From Streptomyces tardus (GTDB lineage Bacteria; Actinomycetota; Actinomycetes; Streptomycetales; Streptomycetaceae), in the NCBI RefSeq assembly GCF_018101125.2, contig NZ_JAELVF020000003.1, forward strand, positions 62,001 through 126,000: DNA of 64,000 nt, given 5' to 3'. Shown here piece by piece: positions 8,082-16,982 of the stretch. The position numbers and the translations under genes were made by a program. The notes beneath the pieces were generated by a model. The model saw nothing but the letters and a program-made list of their open reading frames with translations, made no database searches and was not told where the DNA came from. Position 1 is the first letter of the stretch; every line of letters starts with the position of its first letter.

Positions 8082-10082
8082 ATGAGCACAGCAGCAGGCG
8101 GCCCGGATCTGACCGCACTTCTCCAGGCCGCGGTCCACGCGGTCAAAGGCACTGAGCGACCGGGCCAGGTCGCCATGGCGGAGGCGGTCGCACAGGCCGT
8201 CGAGGACGGCAGTCACCGGCTGGTGCAGGCCGGCACCGGGACCGGCAAGTCGCTGGGCTACCTGGTCCCCGCGCTCGCGCAGACGGAGCGGGTGGTGGTC
8301 GCGACGGCGACGCTGGCGCTGCAGCGCCAGCTGGTGGAGCGCGATCTGCCGCGTACGGTCGAGGCGCTGGAGCCGCTGCTGGGCCGTCGCGCCGAGTTCG
8401 CCATGCTCAAGGGAAGATCCAACTACCTCTGCTTGCACAGGCTCCACGAGGGCGTGCCCAAGGAGGACGAGGACAGCCTCTTCGACCCGCTCGAGGCGGC
8501 GTCGCAGCCGCAGGGAGGTCCGACCAGCAAGCTCGGTCAGGATCTGCTGCGCATCCGCGACTGGTCCGACGACACCGAGAACGGCGACCGGGACGATCTG
8601 CGCCCCGGGGTCTCCGACCGGGCCTGGTCGCAGGTCTCCGTCGCCTCGCGCGAATGCCTGGGCGCCTCCAAGTGCGCGTACGGCGCCGACTGTTTCGCCG
8701 AGGCCGCCCGGGAGCGCGCCAAGCTCGCCGAGGTCGTCGTCACCAACCACGCGCTGCTCGCGATCGACGCGATCGAGGGGGCGCCGATCCTCCCCGACCA
8801 CGACCTGCTGATTGTCGACGAGGCGCACGAGCTGGTGTCCCGGGTCACCGGTGTCGCGACGGGCGAGCTCACTCCGGGAGCGGTCAACCGAGCGGTGCGC
8901 CGGGCCGCGAAGCTGATCGACGAGAAGGCGGCCGACCAGCTCCAGACGGCGGCCGAGGGCTTCGAGCGCCAGATGGAACTCGCCCTGCCCGGACGCCTGG
9001 AGACCGTTCCCGAGGACCTCGCCCAGGTGCTGATGGCCCTCCGGGACGCCGCGCGCACCTGCATCACCGCACTCGGGAACACCCGCGACCGATCCGTCAC
9101 CGACGAGGACGCGGTGCGCAAGCAGGCTCTCGCCTCGGTGGAGAACGTCCACACCGTCGCCGAGCGGGTCGTCGCCGCCTCCGAGTACGACGTGATCTGG
9201 TACGAGCGCCACGACCGGTTCGGCGCGTCGCTGCGGGTGGCGCCGCTGTCCGTGTCGGGCCTGCTGCGCGAGAAGCTGTTCACCGAGCGCACGGTGATCC
9301 TCACCTCCGCCACGCTCAAGCTCGGCGGCGACTTCAACGGCGTGGGCGCTTCCCTCGGCCTCGGCCCGGAGGGCAGGCAGAGCGAGGACCTGCCCGACTG
9401 GCGCGGTCTGGACGTCGGTTCGCCGTTCGACTACCGGAAGCAGGGCATTCTCTACGTCGCGCAGCACCTCGCGACGCCCGGCCGCGAGGGCAGCCGCACC
9501 GACATGCTCTCCGAGCTGTCCGAGCTGGTGGAGGCCGCGGGGGGACGCACCCTCGGGCTGTTCTCCTCGATGCGCGCCGCACAGCTCGCCGCGGAGGATC
9601 TGCGCGGCCGGCTCGACGTACCGGTGCTCCTCCAGGGGGAGGAGACGCTCGGTGAGCTGATCCGTCGCTTCGCCGAGGACGACCGCACCTGTCTCTTCGG
9701 CACTCTGTCGCTGTGGCAGGGAGTCGATGTGCCCGGCGCGGGCTGCCAGTTGGTCGTGATGGACCGGGTCCCGTTCCCGCGCCCGGACGACCCGTTGATG
9801 GCCGCGCGCCAGAAGGCGGTGGAGGAGGGCGGGGGGAACGGCTTCATGGCGGTCGCCGCGACCCACGCGGCTCTGCTGATGGCGCAGGGCGCCGGCCGAC
9901 TCATCCGCGCCTCGGGGGACCGCGGGGTGGTAGCGGTGCTGGATCCGAGGCTCGCGAAGGCGCGGTACGGGAGCTTTCTGCGGGCGTCCATGCCGGACTT
10001 CTGGTACACCACGGACCGCAACCAGGTGCGCCGCTCGCTCGCTGCGATCGACGAGTCCGCACGCACGGCCGCCACGGGCTGA
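8082..10082 (+). CDS. DinG-like ATP-dependent DNA helicase
   Basis: Superfamily 2 helicase of the DinG/XPD type, which unwinds DNA 5'-3' using ATP and an iron-sulfur cluster. The 666-residue protein has Walker A AGTGTGKS (residues 50-57), a DEAH box (VDEAHEL, near residue 246) and, between them, cysteines (CLHRL, then ECLGASKCAYGADC) that fit a 4Fe-4S site. C-terminal motifs include LTSATL, the GTLSLWQGVD block and QGAGRLIR. A TAAGCT box ends nine bases before the ATG, so the mRNA leader is probably nearly absent. It is convergent with lexA. I saw no SOS box upstream, so LexA control is not supported here. Confidence 0.9.
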   Translation: MSTAAGGPDLTALLQAAVHAVKGTERPGQVAMAEAVAQAVEDGSHRLVQAGTGTGKSLGYLVPALAQTERVVVATATLALQRQLVERDLPRTVEALEPLLGRRAEFAMLKGRSNYLCLHRLHEGVPKEDEDSLFDPLEAASQPQGGPTSKLGQDLLRIRDWSDDTENGDRDDLRPGVSDRAWSQVSVASRECLGASKCAYGADCFAEAARERAKLAEVVVTNHALLAIDAIEGAPILPDHDLLIVDEAHELVSRVTGVATGELTPGAVNRAVRRAAKLIDEKAADQLQTAAEGFERQMELALPGRLETVPEDLAQVLMALRDAARTCITALGNTRDRSVTDEDAVRKQALASVENVHTVAERVVAASEYDVIWYERHDRFGASLRVAPLSVSGLLREKLFTERTVILTSATLKLGGDFNGVGASLGLGPEGRQSEDLPDWRGLDVGSPFDYRKQGILYVAQHLATPGREGSRTDMLSELSELVEAAGGRTLGLFSSMRAAQLAAEDLRGRLDVPVLLQGEETLGELIRRFAEDDRTCLFGTLSLWQGVDVPGAGCQLVVMDRVPFPRPDDPLMAARQKAVEEGGGNGFMAVAATHAALLMAQGAGRLIRASGDRGVVAVLDPRLAKARYGSFLRASMPDFWYTTDRNQVRRSLAAIDESARTAATG

Positions 10083-10130
10083 GCGGAGCGCGCCGCCCGC
10101 GGCGGAGCCCGGGCCGCCCGCGCACAGCGA

Positions 10131-10165
10131 CGGACCCCGAGCCGGCGCAGAGGTCTCGGGGTCCG
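10131..10165. terminator. Hairpin between dinG-like gene and lexA
   Basis: An 11-bp inverted repeat (CGGACCCCGAG at 10131-10141, CTCGGGGTCCG at 10155-10165) in the gap between two convergent genes. It is likely a shared terminator. Confidence 0.6.
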
Positions 10166-10279
10166 GTGCGGGGTGACGACGGACGCACGGCATCCGCTGT
10201 GTGCCCGGCCGCGCAGGCGGAGTACGGGGGTGCGCGGCGCCGCTCAGGGAGAGGAGGACGCCGCGACCGCGCGTCGCCG

Positions 10280-11086
10280 TCAGACGCGGCGCATCACTGC
10301 GACCACCTTGCCGAGGATGGTGGCTTCGTCGCCGGGGATCGGCTGGTAGGCGGCGTTCTGCGGGAGCAGCCAGACATGGCCGTCCTCGCGCTTGAAACGC
10401 TTGACCGTCGCCTCGCCGTCCAGCATGGCTGCGACGATGTCGCCGTTCTCCGCGACCGGCTGGCGGCGGACGGTGACCCAGTCGCCGTCGCAGATGGCCG
10501 CCTCGATCATGGAGTCGCCCACGACCTTCAGAACGAACAGCTCGCCGTCGCCGACGAGTTGACGGGGGAGCGGGAAGACGTCCTCGACGGACTCCTCCGC
10601 CAGAATCGGGCCGCCCGCGGCGATCCTGCCCACCAGCGGTACGTAGGAGGCGGCCGGCTTGCCCGTGGTGTCCGTGGTCTGGGCGCTGGCCGGGGTGTCC
10701 GAGCCGCGCACCTCGTACGCCCGCGGACGGTGGGGGTCGCGCCGCAGGAAGCCCTTGCGCTCCAGGGCCATGAGCTGGTGCGCCACGGAGGAGGTGCTGG
10801 ACAGCCCGACCGCCTGGCCGATCTCGCGCATGGACGGGGGGTATCCGCGGCGCTGCACCGAATCGCGGATGACCTCGATGACGCGGCGCTGCCGGTCCGT
10901 CAGCCCTGAGCTGTCCGCGCGAATCCCCGGCGGTCGGCCGGGCAGCGAGCGGCCGGGCCGGGGAGGCGGAGCGCCCTCGTCGCCGTCGGTGGAATCCTCA
11001 CCCGTAAAGTGCTCCGGGAGGTCGCGATGGTCCCTGCCGGAACGCTGCTGCGCGGCGATGCTGGCACTGTCTGCGGTCGTGGTCAC
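10280..11086 (-). CDS. lexA: LexA SOS repressor
   Basis: Master repressor of the DNA-damage response. RecA-DNA filaments trigger its self-cleavage. The 268-residue protein has an unusual, disordered N-terminal extension of about 60 residues. Then come the winged helix (LTDRQRRVIEVIRDSV, PPSMREIGQAVGLSS) and the S24 peptidase domain. The scissile bond is Ala157-Gly158 (GRIAAGGPIL), with Ser192 (VGDSM) and Lys229 (EATVKRF) as the catalytic dyad, so it is intact. The start is GTG, preceded by AGAAGGGG. A LexA operator lies about 60 bases upstream, which indicates autorepression. Divergent nrdR lies 489 bases away. Confidence 0.97.
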   Translation of the reverse strand: MTTTADSASIAAQQRSGRDHRDLPEHFTGEDSTDGDEGAPPPRPGRSLPGRPPGIRADSSGLTDRQRRVIEVIRDSVQRRGYPPSMREIGQAVGLSSTSSVAHQLMALERKGFLRRDPHRPRAYEVRGSDTPASAQTTDTTGKPAASYVPLVGRIAAGGPILAEESVEDVFPLPRQLVGDGELFVLKVVGDSMIEAAICDGDWVTVRRQPVAENGDIVAAMLDGEATVKRFKREDGHVWLLPQNAAYQPIPGDEATILGKVVAVMRRV

Positions 11087-11148
11087 GTCGGCCCCTTCTC
11101 AAGCGGTTCTCCCTAGTCGCAACGGTAGTTGCTTTCGAAAGGTTGCGC

Positions 11149-11162
11149 CAAACACACGTTCG
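11149..11162 (-). promoter_or_regulatory. SOS box (LexA operator) of lexA
   Basis: On the minus strand this reads CGAACGTGTGTTTG, a one-mismatch fit to the actinobacterial LexA site GAAC-N4-GTTC. It lies 63 bases before the lexA start codon, the expected place for autoregulation. Confidence 0.85.
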
Positions 11163-11575
11163 AGTGAAATGTGTCGTTTCGGTGGTCCTCGAAGCGGGAG
11201 AGGGTGTATGTCGCCGTCCCTGTGCGGGTGTTGGGGGCGGGGGCTCCGGCGGGGCCGAGTTCGCGTGCGTCGCTCGCCGCTCCTCGGCGACGGGGGCTCG
11301 CTGCTGACCCCGGGAGGGGTGGTGCCGGTGCCGCGATAGCCTCCTCCGGGCCGTGTGGCGGGCTTGCGAGGTTGCGACACGCCGGGCGTGTCTCCTGGGT
11401 TCCGACCCCAGATCTAGTGGTTAGATTGGCGCGAGCCACCAGAAGTAGTGGTCCCCTGCTCCATCTGGAGGTGGGGATCGCCTATGCTGGGGGCACGTTC
11501 CATCCCGCTGTTCGTTCAGCGGGGAGCTGTCACGTCATGCTGCGCCGGCGAGGGTGAGAAAGGAGGGGGGAAGCC
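11163..11575. other. lexA-nrdR intergenic region
   Basis: The part at 11163-11400 shows no gene, repeat or clear signal. The part at 11407-11453 holds two NrdR boxes. TATGCT at 11483-11488 is a plausible -10 for nrdR, though no matching -35 is evident. AAAGGAGGGGGG (11559-11570) is an exceptionally strong ribosome-binding site for nrdR. Confidence 0.5.
11407..11453 (+). promoter_or_regulatory. Tandem NrdR boxes upstream of nrdRJ
   Basis: Two similar 16-mers, CCCCAGATCTAGTGGT (11407-11422) and CACCAGAAGTAGTGGT (11438-11453), match at 12 of 16 positions. They start 31 bp apart, which is three helical turns. Paired NrdR operators in bacteria have this spacing. Their place about 30 bp before a candidate -10 box fits repression of nrdR-nrdJ when dATP or ATP is bound to NrdR. 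The identification rests on spacing, similarity to each other and context. Confidence 0.75.
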
Positions 11576-12109
11576 ATGCACTGCCCCTTCTGCAGGCACC
11601 CCGACAGCCGCGTGGTGGACAGCAGGACCGCCGATGACGGCACCGCGATCCGGCGTCGCCGCCAGTGCCCGCACTGCGCCCGCCGTTTCACCACGCTGGA
11701 GAACGCCTCACTCACCGTGATCAAGCGCAGCGGGGTCACCGAGCCGTTCAGTCGCGACAAGGTCATCGTCGGTGTGCGCAAAGCCTGTCAGGGGCGCCCG
11801 GTCACCGAGGACGCACTGGCCCAGCTCGGCCAGCGGGTCGAGGAGGCCGTGCGCGGCACCGGCAGTGCCGAGCTGTCCACTCACGACGTCGGGCTGGCCA
11901 TACTCGGCCCGCTGCGTGAGCTGGACGTGGTCGCCTACCTCCGATTCGCGTCCGTTTACCGGGCGTTCGACTCGCTGGAGGACTTCGAGGCGGCGATCGA
12001 GGAGCTGAGGGCAGGGCACGACGAGAGCCCGGCCCCGACCACCGGCGGGGGCGACGGAGCCCCTGCCGCGAGTGCCGCGCGCCCGGCCCGTCCGGCGACC
12101 GCGGACTGA
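11576..12109 (+). CDS. nrdR: Transcriptional repressor NrdR
   Basis: Nucleotide-sensing repressor of ribonucleotide reductase genes. The 177-residue protein has an N-terminal zinc ribbon (Cys3, Cys6, Cys31, Cys34; CPFC and CPHC), then an ATP-cone (roughly residues 46-136, starting LTVIKRSGVTEPFSRDK). A low-complexity Ala/Pro tail brings it beyond the usual 150-160 residues. A very strong ribosome-binding site precedes the ATG. nrdJ, its main target, follows after 119 bases, and paired NrdR boxes lie upstream, so it should regulate itself and nrdJ. Confidence 0.97.
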   Translation: MHCPFCRHPDSRVVDSRTADDGTAIRRRRQCPHCARRFTTLENASLTVIKRSGVTEPFSRDKVIVGVRKACQGRPVTEDALAQLGQRVEEAVRGTGSAELSTHDVGLAILGPLRELDVVAYLRFASVYRAFDSLEDFEAAIEELRAGHDESPAPTTGGGDGAPAASAARPARPATAD

Positions 12110-12154
12110 CTGCGCCGTACGCGCGGCGCAGTCCGGGGCCACTGAGCGGCCCCG
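12110..12154 (+). terminator. Two small hairpins between nrdR and nrdJ
   Basis: CTGCGCCG/CGGCGCAG (12110-12131) directly abuts the nrdR stop and is followed by CGGGGCC/GGCCCCG (12134-12154). Stems of 8 and 7 bp may act as a partial terminator or an mRNA-processing element that sets the nrdR:nrdJ ratio. They are too weak to rule out co-transcription. Confidence 0.4.
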
Positions 12155-12228
12155 CCCACATCAGAAACAAACCGTGATCCGGGAAGTTCCGGGGCACACA
12201 GGGCGTTATGCCTGCACAGGGAGGCGGA

Positions 12229-15102
12229 ATGACCGAGACGACGAGCGGCCCGGCACGGAGTCCCCGTACCAAGGGCGGCAAGGCGAGCAAGGGGCTGCGC
12301 GTGGAGCGCATCCACACCACTCCCGGTGTGCACCCGTACGACGAGGTGGTCTGGGAGCGGCGCGACGTCGTCATGACCAACTGGCGGGACGGCTCGGTCA
12401 ACTTCGAGCAGCGGGGCGTCGAGTTCCCCGAGTCCTGGTCGGTGAACGCCGCCAACATCGTGACCAGCAAGTACTTCCGAGGCGCGGTCGGCACCCCGCA
12501 GCGCGAGACGAGCCTGCGCCAGCTCATCGACCGTGTGGTGACGACCTACCGCAAGTCCGGTGAGGAGAACGGCTACTTCGCCTCTCCGGCGGACGCGGAG
12601 ATCTTCGAGCACGAGCTCGCGTACGCGGTGCTGCACCAGATCTTCGCCTTCAACTCCCCGGTCTGGTTCAACGTCGGCACCCGGCAGCCCCAGCAGGTGT
12701 CGGCCTGTTTCATCCTCTCCGTCGACGACTCCATGGAGTCGATCCTCGACTGGTACAAGGAAGAGGGGATGATCTTCAAGGGCGGCTCCGGCGCAGGCCT
12801 GAACCTCTCCCGCATCCGCTCCTCCAAGGAGCTGCTCTCCTCCGGCGGCAACGCCTCCGGCCCGGTCTCCTTCATGCGCGGCGCGGACGCCTCCGCCGGC
12901 ACCATCAAGTCCGGTGGCGCGACCCGCAGGGCAGCCAAGATGGTCGTGCTCGACGTCGACCACCCGGACATCGAGGCCTTCATCGAGACGAAGGTCAAGG
13001 AGGAGGAGAAGATCCGCGCCCTGCGCGACGCGGGCTTCGACATGGACCTCGGCGGGGACGACATCACCTCCGTCCAGTACCAGAACGCCAACAACTCGGT
13101 CCGGGTCAACGACGCCTTCATGAAGGCCGTCGAAGCAGGCTCGAAGTTCTCCCTGCGCGGACGCATGACGGGCGAGCCACTGGAAGAGGTCGACGCCCGG
13201 GCGCTGTTCCGCAAGATGGCCGAGGCCGCCCACGTCTGCGCCGACCCCGGCATCCAGTACGACGACACCATCAACCACTGGCACACCTCTCCGGAGTCCG
13301 GTCGCATCACCGCCTCCAACCCGTGCAGCGAGTACATGCACCTGGACAACTCCTCGTGCAACCTGGCCTCGCTGAACCTGATGAAGTTCCTGCGCGCAGA
13401 CGAGGAGGGCAACCAGTCCTTCGACGCCGAGCGCTTCGCCAAGGTTGTCGAGCTCGTCATCACCGCGATGGACATCTCGATCTGCTTCGCGGACTTCCCG
13501 ACCGAGAAGATCGGTGAAACCACCCGCGACTTCCGGCAGTTGGGCATCGGGTACGCCAACCTCGGCGCGCTGCTGATGGCCACCGGCCACGCGTACGACT
13601 CCCACGGAGGCCGCGGCCTCGCGGGAGCGATCACCTCACTGATGACCGGCACCTCCTACCGCCGGTCCGCGGAGCTCGCCGCCATCGTGGGCCCCTACGA
13701 GGGCTACGCGCGCAACGCGGACGCGCACAAGCGCGTCATGAAGCAGCACTCCGACGCCAACGACGCCGCCACCCGCGTCGACGACCTCGACACGCCCGTC
13801 TGGGCCGCGGCGAGCGAGGCATGGCAGGACGTGTTGCGGCTCGGCCGCAAGAGCGGCTACCGCAACGCCCAGGCCAGCGTGCTCGCCCCGACCGGCACCA
13901 TCGGCCTGATGATGGACTGCGACACCACCGGCGTCGAGCCGGACCTCGCGCTGGTCAAGTTCAAGAAGCTCGTCGGCGGCGGCTCCATGCAGATCGTCAA
14001 CAACACGGTCCCCAAGGCGCTCAAGCGCCTCGGATACCAGGACGAGCAGGTCGAGGCGATCGTGGCGCACATCGCCGACCACGGGAACGTCGTCGACGCA
14101 CCGGGCCTGAAGACCGAGCACTACAGCGTCTTCGACTGCGCCATGGGCGAGCGCTCCATCTCCCCGATGGGGCACGTGCGGATGATGGCCGCCGCACAGC
14201 CCTTCCTGAGCGGCGCGATCAGCAAGACGGTCAACATGCCGAGCTCCAGCACCGTCGAGGACGTCGAGGAGATCTACCTCCAGGGGTGGAAGCTCGGCAC
14301 CAAGGCCCTCGCCGTGTACGTCGAGAACAGCAAGGTCGGCCAGCCGCTCTCCGCCAAGTCCAAGGACACCAAGACGGAGGACGCCGCGTCCGACGGGGGC
14401 GGTGCCGAGCAGGCCAAGCCGGAGAAGATCGTCGAGTACCGCCCGGTGCGCCGTCGGCTGCCCAAGGGCCGCCCCGGCATCACCACCTCGTTCACCGTGG
14501 GTGGCGCCGAGGGGTACATGACGGCCAACTCCTACCCGGACGACGGGTTGGGCGAGGTCTTCCTGAAGATGTCCAAGCAGGGCTCGACCCTCGCGGGCAT
14601 GATGGACGCCTTCTCGATCGCCGTCTCGGTCGGCCTGCAGTACGGCGTTCCGCTGGAGACCTACGTCTCGAAGTTCACCAACATGCGCTTCGAGCCGGCG
14701 GGTATGACCGACGACCCGGACGTCCGGATGGCGCAGTCGATCGTCGACTACATCTTCCGTCGACTCGCTCTGGACTTCCTGCCGTTCGAGACGCGTTCGG
14801 CGCTGGGAATCCACTCCGCGGCCGAGCGCGAGCGCCACCTGGAGACCGGTTCGTACGAGCCGGACGAGGTGCTGGAGGCGGACAGCCTGCCCCACCCCGC
14901 CGCCGAGGCGCCGCAGAGCACCGGGCAGCCCACCACGCCCCCCGCATCCACCGGGGCGGCACACAACTCGACCGAGCTGGCAGAGATGCAACTGGGCCTC
15001 AGCGCCGACGCGCCGCTGTGCTTCTCCTGCGGTACCAAGATGCGCCGCGCCGGCAGCTGCTACCTCTGCGAAGGCTGCGGCTCCACCAGCGGCTGCAGCT
15101 GA
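12229..15102 (+). CDS. nrdJ: Vitamin B12-dependent ribonucleotide reductase (class II)
   Basis: Adenosylcobalamin-dependent enzyme reducing ribonucleotides to deoxyribonucleotides with or without oxygen. The ATG at 12229 (957 residues) follows GGGAGG at about 6 bases; the in-frame ATG at 12208 has no such site. By family analogy, Cys366 in NPCSE is the radical cysteine with Glu368, and Cys160 (QQVSACFIL) plus Cys377 (SSCNLAS) form the redox pair. The C-terminus ends in a cysteine-rich tail (LCFSCGTKM...CYLCEGCG) that probably binds zinc and relays electrons. Transcribed after nrdR behind NrdR boxes. No B12 riboswitch was seen here. Confidence 0.97.
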   Translation: MTETTSGPARSPRTKGGKASKGLRVERIHTTPGVHPYDEVVWERRDVVMTNWRDGSVNFEQRGVEFPESWSVNAANIVTSKYFRGAVGTPQRETSLRQLIDRVVTTYRKSGEENGYFASPADAEIFEHELAYAVLHQIFAFNSPVWFNVGTRQPQQVSACFILSVDDSMESILDWYKEEGMIFKGGSGAGLNLSRIRSSKELLSSGGNASGPVSFMRGADASAGTIKSGGATRRAAKMVVLDVDHPDIEAFIETKVKEEEKIRALRDAGFDMDLGGDDITSVQYQNANNSVRVNDAFMKAVEAGSKFSLRGRMTGEPLEEVDARALFRKMAEAAHVCADPGIQYDDTINHWHTSPESGRITASNPCSEYMHLDNSSCNLASLNLMKFLRADEEGNQSFDAERFAKVVELVITAMDISICFADFPTEKIGETTRDFRQLGIGYANLGALLMATGHAYDSHGGRGLAGAITSLMTGTSYRRSAELAAIVGPYEGYARNADAHKRVMKQHSDANDAATRVDDLDTPVWAAASEAWQDVLRLGRKSGYRNAQASVLAPTGTIGLMMDCDTTGVEPDLALVKFKKLVGGGSMQIVNNTVPKALKRLGYQDEQVEAIVAHIADHGNVVDAPGLKTEHYSVFDCAMGERSISPMGHVRMMAAAQPFLSGAISKTVNMPSSSTVEDVEEIYLQGWKLGTKALAVYVENSKVGQPLSAKSKDTKTEDAASDGGGAEQAKPEKIVEYRPVRRRLPKGRPGITTSFTVGGAEGYMTANSYPDDGLGEVFLKMSKQGSTLAGMMDAFSIAVSVGLQYGVPLETYVSKFTNMRFEPAGMTDDPDVRMAQSIVDYIFRRLALDFLPFETRSALGIHSAAERERHLETGSYEPDEVLEADSLPHPAAEAPQSTGQPTTPPASTGAAHNSTELAEMQLGLSADAPLCFSCGTKMRRAGSCYLCEGCGSTSGCS

Positions 15103-15163
15103 GGGCGGACGGCGCGGCCTGCGCCGCGCCGTGAGCGCCCACCGCTCGGGCTGCTGAACGGCA

Positions 15164-15206
15164 CAGCGGAGAGGGAGTCGGCCAGGGGTCGGCTCCCTCT
15201 CCGCTG
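15164..15206. terminator. Bidirectional terminator after nrdJ
   Basis: A perfect 14-bp inverted repeat (CAGCGGAGAGGGAG and its complement) between nrdJ and the convergent hydrolase gene. Confidence 0.8.
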
Positions 15207-15226
15207 CCACCGGACGGACAGGAGCG

Positions 15227-15973
15227 TCAGTTCGGCAGAGTGCGGGCCAGGAGTGCCGGCAGACTGTTGCGGTGACGGTCGAAGGCGGCGGCGTCGTACG
15301 CCTCGGTGTCCGCCATGGTGAAGCCGTGAACGGTGCCGGGGTAGATCTCGGTGCGGTGCCGCACACCGGCCGCGTCCAGCGCCCCGGTCAGCTCGGCGAA
15401 CGACTCCGGCGTCATGTCCCCCTCGGCCAGACCCAGTTGGACCTCGGCGGTGACGTCGTGGGCGAGTAGATGCGGGCTGTCCGGGGCGTCGGTGAGCAGC
15501 GGGCTGGGATGGTACCCGGCGACGGCCGCCACCCGTTCGGGATACGCCGCCGCGGTGCGCAGCGCCAGCGCCGCCCCCATGCAGTAACCCACCGCCGCCA
15601 CCGGGCCGTTGCGGACCTCCGGCCGCTCGGCGAGGTACTTCAGGTACGCGTCCGCGTCGCGCAGTACGCGGTCGGGCGTGTGTTCGGCGATCATCGGCAT
15701 CAGCTGATCGAAGAGCGCCGGACGGACCTGCGCGGTGATGCGCGAGGGGAGTTCGACCACCGGCGCGCGCCCGTTGCGGTAGAGGACGTTCGGGAGCAGC
15801 ACGAAGTAGCCGTGGCTCGCCAACTCCCCTGCCAAGGACTCCAGCACGGGGCGCGGGCCGAACGCGTCCGGGTGGAGCAGAACGCCGGGCAGCGGGCCGC
15901 GGTGCTCGGGAAAGGCGGCGTAGGCGTCGGCGAGGCCGTCGGCGGTGGGGATCTCCAGTGCGGTGGTGTGCAT
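15227..15973 (-). CDS. Dienelactone hydrolase family protein
   Basis: Cytoplasmic alpha/beta hydrolase of the dienelactone hydrolase family (248 residues, normal length). The nucleophile elbow is GYCMGAA, where cysteine replaces the usual serine as in true dienelactone hydrolases. The charge relay continues with the Asp of AEGDMTPE and the His of PGTVHGFTM. The family hydrolyses lactone or ester bonds. No aromatic-degradation genes are nearby, so the substrate is open. AAGGA precedes the ATG by about 10 bases. Confidence 0.88.
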   Translation of the reverse strand: MHTTALEIPTADGLADAYAAFPEHRGPLPGVLLHPDAFGPRPVLESLAGELASHGYFVLLPNVLYRNGRAPVVELPSRITAQVRPALFDQLMPMIAEHTPDRVLRDADAYLKYLAERPEVRNGPVAAVGYCMGAALALRTAAAYPERVAAVAGYHPSPLLTDAPDSPHLLAHDVTAEVQLGLAEGDMTPESFAELTGALDAAGVRHRTEIYPGTVHGFTMADTEAYDAAAFDRHRNSLPALLARTLPN

Positions 15974-16129
15974 GTGGAGTGATCCTTCCGGCCGCCGGTC
16001 GCGCGCACAAGGACGGCACCCGGAGACGCCTTCTCCGGCTCTCGAAACGCCTGCCGAGGTTCATGGCGGGCTTCGTAACGAGGGGTGGCGATACCGGACG
16101 CAGCGGCGCCGGCACCACAGGATGGCGCC

Positions 16130-16933
16130 ATGAGCGAACAGCCCAGCAGCCCCGTACTGGTCACCGGCGGAACCGGGACGCTCGGTCGTCAAGTGGTGCG
16201 TGCGCTGCGTGCCCACGGAGCCCCCGTACGCGTGATGAGTCGCCGGCCCCGGGAACCGGACGCTGTCGAGGACCGGATCGGGCCTCCCGCTCAGTGGGCG
16301 GTTGCCGACCTCGTCGAGGGCACGGGAATCGCCGACGCTGTACGGGGCGTGACGGCGATCGTTCACTGCGCGACCACGCTCGGCAGCGCGGATGTGCGTG
16401 CCACTCAGCGTCTGGTGCGCACGGCGCGGACGAGCGGTGGAAGACCGCACCTCGTCCACATCTCGATCGTCGGTGTCGATCGGGTGCCGATGTTCTACTA
16501 CCGCGCCAAGCTGGCTGCCGAACGCGTTGTACAGGACTGCGGACTGCCGTGGACGATCCTGCGCACGACTCAGTTCCACGACCTGGTCGCCGACATGTTC
16601 GCGGCCCAGAGTCGGTTGCCGGTGATGTTCACCCTTGCGGGTGGTGCGAGGCTGCAACCCATCGACTCCGGCGAGGTGGCCGAACGACTCGCGGCGCTCG
16701 CGCTCGGCGAACCGTCGGGCCGGGCAGCCGAGATGGGCGGGCCGCTCGTGCACGACCTGCGGGAACTCGCCTCGATGAGCCGGCGGGCGCGCGGCAGTTC
16801 GCGTCCCGTCCTCCCGCTGCGGCTGCCCGGCGCTGCCGTGCGTGCGGTGCGGTCGGGCGGGCTGCTGGCCGAGGACCGAGCTGTCGGCGCCGTCGATCAC
16901 AAGACGTATCTCCGCCGCAGGTACGGGAGTTGA
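16130..16933 (+). CDS. NAD(P)-binding NmrA/SDR-type protein
   Basis: Atypical short-chain dehydrogenase (267 residues). A Rossmann glycine motif, VTGGTGTLGRQVV, lies near the N-terminus, followed by SRRP for the NADP phosphate, VHCATTLGSADV, and the YYRAKLAAERVV stretch in which the Tyr-x-x-x-Lys pair is kept. Such proteins are often nucleotide-sugar or quinone oxidoreductases or redox sensors. The specific reaction cannot be told. The start at 16130 has only a weak AGGA upstream. It is divergent from the dienelactone hydrolase gene. Confidence 0.75.
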   Translation: MSEQPSSPVLVTGGTGTLGRQVVRALRAHGAPVRVMSRRPREPDAVEDRIGPPAQWAVADLVEGTGIADAVRGVTAIVHCATTLGSADVRATQRLVRTARTSGGRPHLVHISIVGVDRVPMFYYRAKLAAERVVQDCGLPWTILRTTQFHDLVADMFAAQSRLPVMFTLAGGARLQPIDSGEVAERLAALALGEPSGRAAEMGGPLVHDLRELASMSRRARGSSRPVLPLRLPGAAVRAVRSGGLLAEDRAVGAVDHKTYLRRRYGS

Positions 16934-16982
16934 TCCTCCGGACCTGGATCATCCGGGCCCTGGATGCCCGTACGATGGCGCG

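Noticed and set aside
12155..12228. A B12 riboswitch before nrdJ
   Set aside because: The 119-base nrdR-nrdJ gap is too short and lacks the conserved B12-box sequence.
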